Shown piece by piece: positions 13,467 through 15,688 of a stretch of 15,688 nucleotides of DNA (position 1 is the stretch's first letter; each line of letters starts with the position of its first letter). The notes beneath the pieces were generated by a model, which saw only the letters and a list, made by a program, of their open reading frames with translations, did no database searches and was not told the DNA's origin. Source of the DNA: Candidatus Mcinerneyibacteriota bacterium (GTDB taxonomy: Bacteria; Macinerneyibacteriota; Macinerneyibacteria; Macinerneyibacteriales; DSCS01); NCBI GenBank assembly GCA_016937175.1, contig JAFGWL010000006.1, positions 1 through 15,688 of the forward strand, given 5' to 3'. The translations under genes and the position numbers were made by a program.

Positions 13467-15033
13467 TCTTAGGAAAAAGACCCTTGTCTATCTTATTGTC
13501 CGGATCGCCATCATTAATTTCGTCTCCGGCTTTCTCTTTTTTATGAGCTCCACCCCCAACCTGTCCAAAAGCTTTTTCCTGGGAACTCTGATCGCCGTTA
13601 ACTTTCTATTCCTCCTTTCTCTCATTCTGCTGCAGCGTATGGAGCGTATCAAGACCTTCCTCTACGCCCATTTTATCTTTGATGTCTTTCTCATTACGAT
13701 TTTGAGCTTTTTCGACGGCGGAGTCGTGGACAGTGACCTCCCCCTCCTTTTTTATCTCATCATCCTGGCTGCAGGAGTCTTTTTCTACGACAGGGGCTCG
13801 GTGCTTGTCGCGACAATCGTCAGCATATCCTATATAAGCTCCTTTGTGCTTCTCCTTACCGAACAGATTCCCGCCCATGATGTCACCGGGACGCTCATCA
13901 ATCCTGCCCAGACCCAGGAGATGGCCTTTCTGACCCTCTTCATCAACCTTGTCCTCTTCTATATCGCCAGCTACGTCATCTCCAACCTGGGGATGGCCTA
14001 TCTGAAAAAAGGGGAAGAGTTCGAAGTCCAGCGGATTCTCCTGGACGATATTTTTGAGAATGTGACTTTTTCTCTCTTTGTCTTTGACCATCAGGGGCTT
14101 CTCAGTCGCTGGAACTCCCTGGGAGAAGCCTTCGCAGGGAAAAAGCTCAGGCTGGGGTTCCCCTACAGCCAGGTCCTTCCGGATGAGATCGCCATTGCCA
14201 TGAAGAAGGTCTATCAACACCACGTAGAGAATTACGGGGACGATTTCAAGAGGGGGCAGCAGTATTTCAATATCCAGATATCCGCCATCCGTAAAAACGA
14301 CAATGATATCGGATATATGGTCCTTGTCCACGATATTACAGCCAAAAAGGCCCTGGAAGAGAAACTTCTGGAAATGGACAAACTGGCTTATCTGGGAACC
14401 CTGGGGGCAGGGATGGCTCATGAGCTCAGAAACCCCCTGGCTTCTCTCTACGGAAGCATCCAGCTTCTGGATGAGCGCCCCTTCAACGAAAAAGACAGAC
14501 ATCTCTACGGTCTGATCTTAAGGGAGGCTGAGAGGCTCAATAAGATCGTCTCCGATTTTCTCGATTTTGTTAAGGGTGAACACGTGGAAAAGAAGGCAGT
14601 CCCCATCAAAGAACTTATCCGTGAGGTGATCCTTATGCTCTCTGTCCTTACTGAAAAGGAGATCCGGCTTGCCGGTGAAGATCTTTCGGTGGTGGGAGAC
14701 AGAAACCTCCTTATCCAGACCTTCAACAACCTGATATGGAATGCCGTAGAAGCTTCAGACAAGGAAGAGGAGCCGGTATTGGTGGATATCCGGGAAGAGG
14801 GGAATGAATGCCTGGTCGAAGTCAGGGATACGGGTATCGGGATTGACCCCGAAGAGTTGAACAACATCTTTACTCCGTTCTACTCCAAAAAGAAAAAGGG
14901 AGCCGGGTTGGGCCTTGCTATCGTTAAGAAAAACATCATGAATATGGATGGGCGTATCGAAGTGGAATCTCGCCGGAAAAAAGGTACGGTCATGCGAATA
15001 TTTCTGCCCCGGGCCCGGGCGGATATCCAGTAA
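13456..15033 (+). CDS. Membrane-bound sensor histidine kinase (PAS-HisKA-HATPase)
   Basis: A 525-residue kinase. The N-terminal 187 residues hold about six membrane segments (near 9-30, 39-60, 66-86, 97-117, 120-144, 163-187). A PAS domain follows at about 192-300 (LLDDIFENVTFSLFVFDHQGLLSRWN). The HisKA helix carries phospho-accepting His322 in MAHELRNPLASL. The ATPase has the N box (FNNLIWNAVEA, Asn429), G1 (DTGIGID, Asp458), F box (FTPF) and G2 (GAGLGLAIV). Overall it resembles NtrB/AtoS-type kinases, which usually pair with NtrC-like regulators, but no response regulator lies in the window. AAGGAG at 13444-13449 supports ATG 13456. It is the last gene of the panD operon. The signal sensed cannot be read from the sequence. 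Confidence 0.93.
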   Translation: MNPDLRKKTLVYLIVRIAIINFVSGFLFFMSSTPNLSKSFFLGTLIAVNFLFLLSLILLQRMERIKTFLYAHFIFDVFLITILSFFDGGVVDSDLPLLFYLIILAAGVFFYDRGSVLVATIVSISYISSFVLLLTEQIPAHDVTGTLINPAQTQEMAFLTLFINLVLFYIASYVISNLGMAYLKKGEEFEVQRILLDDIFENVTFSLFVFDHQGLLSRWNSLGEAFAGKKLRLGFPYSQVLPDEIAIAMKKVYQHHVENYGDDFKRGQQYFNIQISAIRKNDNDIGYMVLVHDITAKKALEEKLLEMDKLAYLGTLGAGMAHELRNPLASLYGSIQLLDERPFNEKDRHLYGLILREAERLNKIVSDFLDFVKGEHVEKKAVPIKELIREVILMLSVLTEKEIRLAGEDLSVVGDRNLLIQTFNNLIWNAVEASDKEEEPVLVDIREEGNECLVEVRDTGIGIDPEELNNIFTPFYSKKKKGAGLGLAIVKKNIMNMDGRIEVESRRKKGTVMRIFLPRARADIQ

Positions 15034-15100
15034 ATTGATGATTTCTCTAAAATTTCTTTTCAAATTGATAGTTTCTGTTATAGTTAAAAGAGAAAATTGG
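15032..15100. repeat. Direct repeats upstream of the last gene
   Basis: AAATTGATGATTTCT (15032-15046) and AAATTGATAGTTTCT (15062-15076) match at 13 of 15 positions and start exactly 30 bp apart. A shorter copy, AAATTGG, begins at 15094. The first overlaps the kinase stop codon and the second abuts a candidate -10 box. The spacing would place them on one face of the helix, as for activator sites. Confidence 0.4.
15057..15084 (+). promoter_or_regulatory. Candidate extended -10 promoter for the 5TMR-LYT gene
   Basis: TGTTATAGT (15076-15084) is an extended -10 box. The -35 position (TTTTCA, 15057-15062, 16-base spacer) is weak. The expected start near 15091 gives a leader of about 57 bases. A weak -35 with adjacent direct repeats fits activator-dependent control, but this is inference. 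Confidence 0.4.
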
Positions 15101-15147
15101 AAAAGTTACAATCATCAAAAAGAACCCGATAATGAAAGCGGGGGTAT

Positions 15148-15688
15148 GTGATACTTGAGCTTCTTCATAATATCACTCTTCTTGTCAGTCTCGGAGTCCT
15201 TATCCATTTTTTATCCTCACGCATACAACGTCGCCGCGGATTATTCGACCTGCTTGCAGGGTTTTTCTTCGGCCTGACGGCCATCGCCGGTATGATGACT
15301 CCGTTACGGTTTGCCCCTGGATTGATATATGACGGGCGGTCTATTATCATCAGCCTGGCGGGATTTTTAGGAGGCCCGCTTACGGCCCTGGTCAGCGTCT
15401 TCATGGCGGGAGCTTTCCGCCTTCATATCGGAGGAGCCGGGGCCTGGGTGGGGGTAGGGGTGATCGTGGAAGCGGCCCTGATAGGGTCTGTTCACTTTTA
15501 TTTGCGGCTCAGAGATAAAAAGTGGGAAAAGATCACTCTCCTCTGGTTCTCTTCACTCATCGTCCATATTCTCATGATACTCCTTCAGCTGGCCCTTCCC
15601 GACGGGAGGGGCTGGGATGTGGCCCGGAGGGTTGGCCCCTTTGTCCTGCTTTTCTATCCTCCCGCCTTTGTCATTATCGCTGCCGTCT
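15148..15688 (+). CDS. 5TMR-LYT (LytS/YhcK-type) membrane receptor, N-terminal part (3' end outside window)
   Basis: The frame opens at GTG 15148, with an in-frame TGA at 15133 ruling out an earlier start, and runs off the window after 180 residues. GCGGGGG at 15138-15144 is the likely ribosome site. The product begins with hydrophobic segments (LLHNITLLVSLGVLIHFL, LFDLLAGFFFGLTAIAGMM). It then carries the signature of the 5TMR-LYT sensor family: FAPGLIYDGRSIIISLAGFL with GGPLTALVSVFMAGAFRL and a following G-G-A-G-A region. This five-helix receptor normally precedes a histidine kinase, a diguanylate cyclase (GGDEF) or another output domain, none of which is visible here. It follows a histidine kinase gene in the same direction after 114 bases, so the locus groups two membrane sensors. 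Confidence 0.82.
   Translation, partial: MILELLHNITLLVSLGVLIHFLSSRIQRRRGLFDLLAGFFFGLTAIAGMMTPLRFAPGLIYDGRSIIISLAGFLGGPLTALVSVFMAGAFRLHIGGAGAWVGVGVIVEAALIGSVHFYLRLRDKKWEKITLLWFSSLIVHILMILLQLALPDGRGWDVARRVGPFVLLFYPPAFVIIAAV

Noticed and set aside
13606-14502. 298-codon minus-strand open frame opposite the histidine kinase
   Set aside because: The plus-strand protein has intact PAS and HisKA features here. The antisense frame shows no motif, signal or ribosome site.
15007-15020. CCCGGGCCCGGG palindrome at the end of the histidine kinase gene as a terminator
   Set aside because: It is 12 bases and self-complementary but has no loop and no T run directly after it.
15124-15144. Hairpin masking the ribosome site of the 15148 gene (CCCG with CGGG)
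   Set aside because: Only four pairs around a ten-base loop; too weak to call a regulatory switch.
1-15688. Defence system, mobile element, tRNA or CRISPR array
   Set aside because: No repeats with spacers, transposase, integrase, toxin-antitoxin or tRNA-like cloverleaf was seen. The genes are housekeeping or signalling.

Overview
The window looks like a compact chromosomal segment of a Gram-negative, motile-type bacterium, most likely a spirochaete (Spirochaetota). This assignment is an inference. It rests on the mix of a large exported TPR protein, a HAMP-linked class III nucleotide cyclase, a 5TMR-LYT receptor, an exported DUF3108 protein and a cmk/rpsA neighbourhood. No single gene in the window proves it. 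Base composition looks even throughout. I see no tRNA, rRNA, CRISPR array, insertion sequence or phage gene.

Layout. Positions 1-740 (+): the C-terminal end of a probable biotin--protein ligase, then a short DtxR/MntR-type metal-responsive repressor. Positions 772-4773 (+): a well-bounded transcription unit with a sigma70-like promoter at 772-799, then cmk, plsC, ispH, rpsA (six S1 domains) and a strong intrinsic terminator at 4745-4773. It joins nucleotide, phospholipid and MEP-pathway isoprenoid synthesis to translation. Positions 4779-6791 (+): nth (endonuclease III), an exported staphylococcal-nuclease-like protein with a C-terminal Cys/His module, and an SDR oxidoreductase, each overlapping the next by about 20 bases. 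Positions 6777-9251 (-): proS (prolyl-tRNA synthetase with the editing insertion) and, upstream of it, an exported DUF3108 protein. proS has its own near-consensus promoter at 8529-8556. Positions 9302-15033 (+): a tight operon of panD, TPR protein, adenylate/guanylate cyclase, yraN and a membrane histidine kinase, in which every junction overlaps by 4-11 bases. Positions 15034-15147: the one sizeable gap in the last third, carrying direct repeats and a candidate promoter. Position 15148 to the end (+): the N-terminal membrane part of a 5TMR-LYT receptor that runs off the window.

Most genes are housekeeping, and I do not see a convincing new multi-gene system. The points worth a second look are mainly regulatory or architectural. 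Two promoters (cmk and the DUF3108 gene) put the predicted transcription start on the start codon, as in leaderless mRNAs. The repressor has a metal site that mixes MntR and DtxR ligands. A perfect 14-bp inverted repeat inside the SDR gene is oriented to act as an antisense terminator for proS. A palindrome lies just upstream of the rpsA start. AAATTG-containing repeats lie about 30 bp apart upstream of the last gene. An aspartate decarboxylase is translationally coupled to a second-messenger signalling operon.
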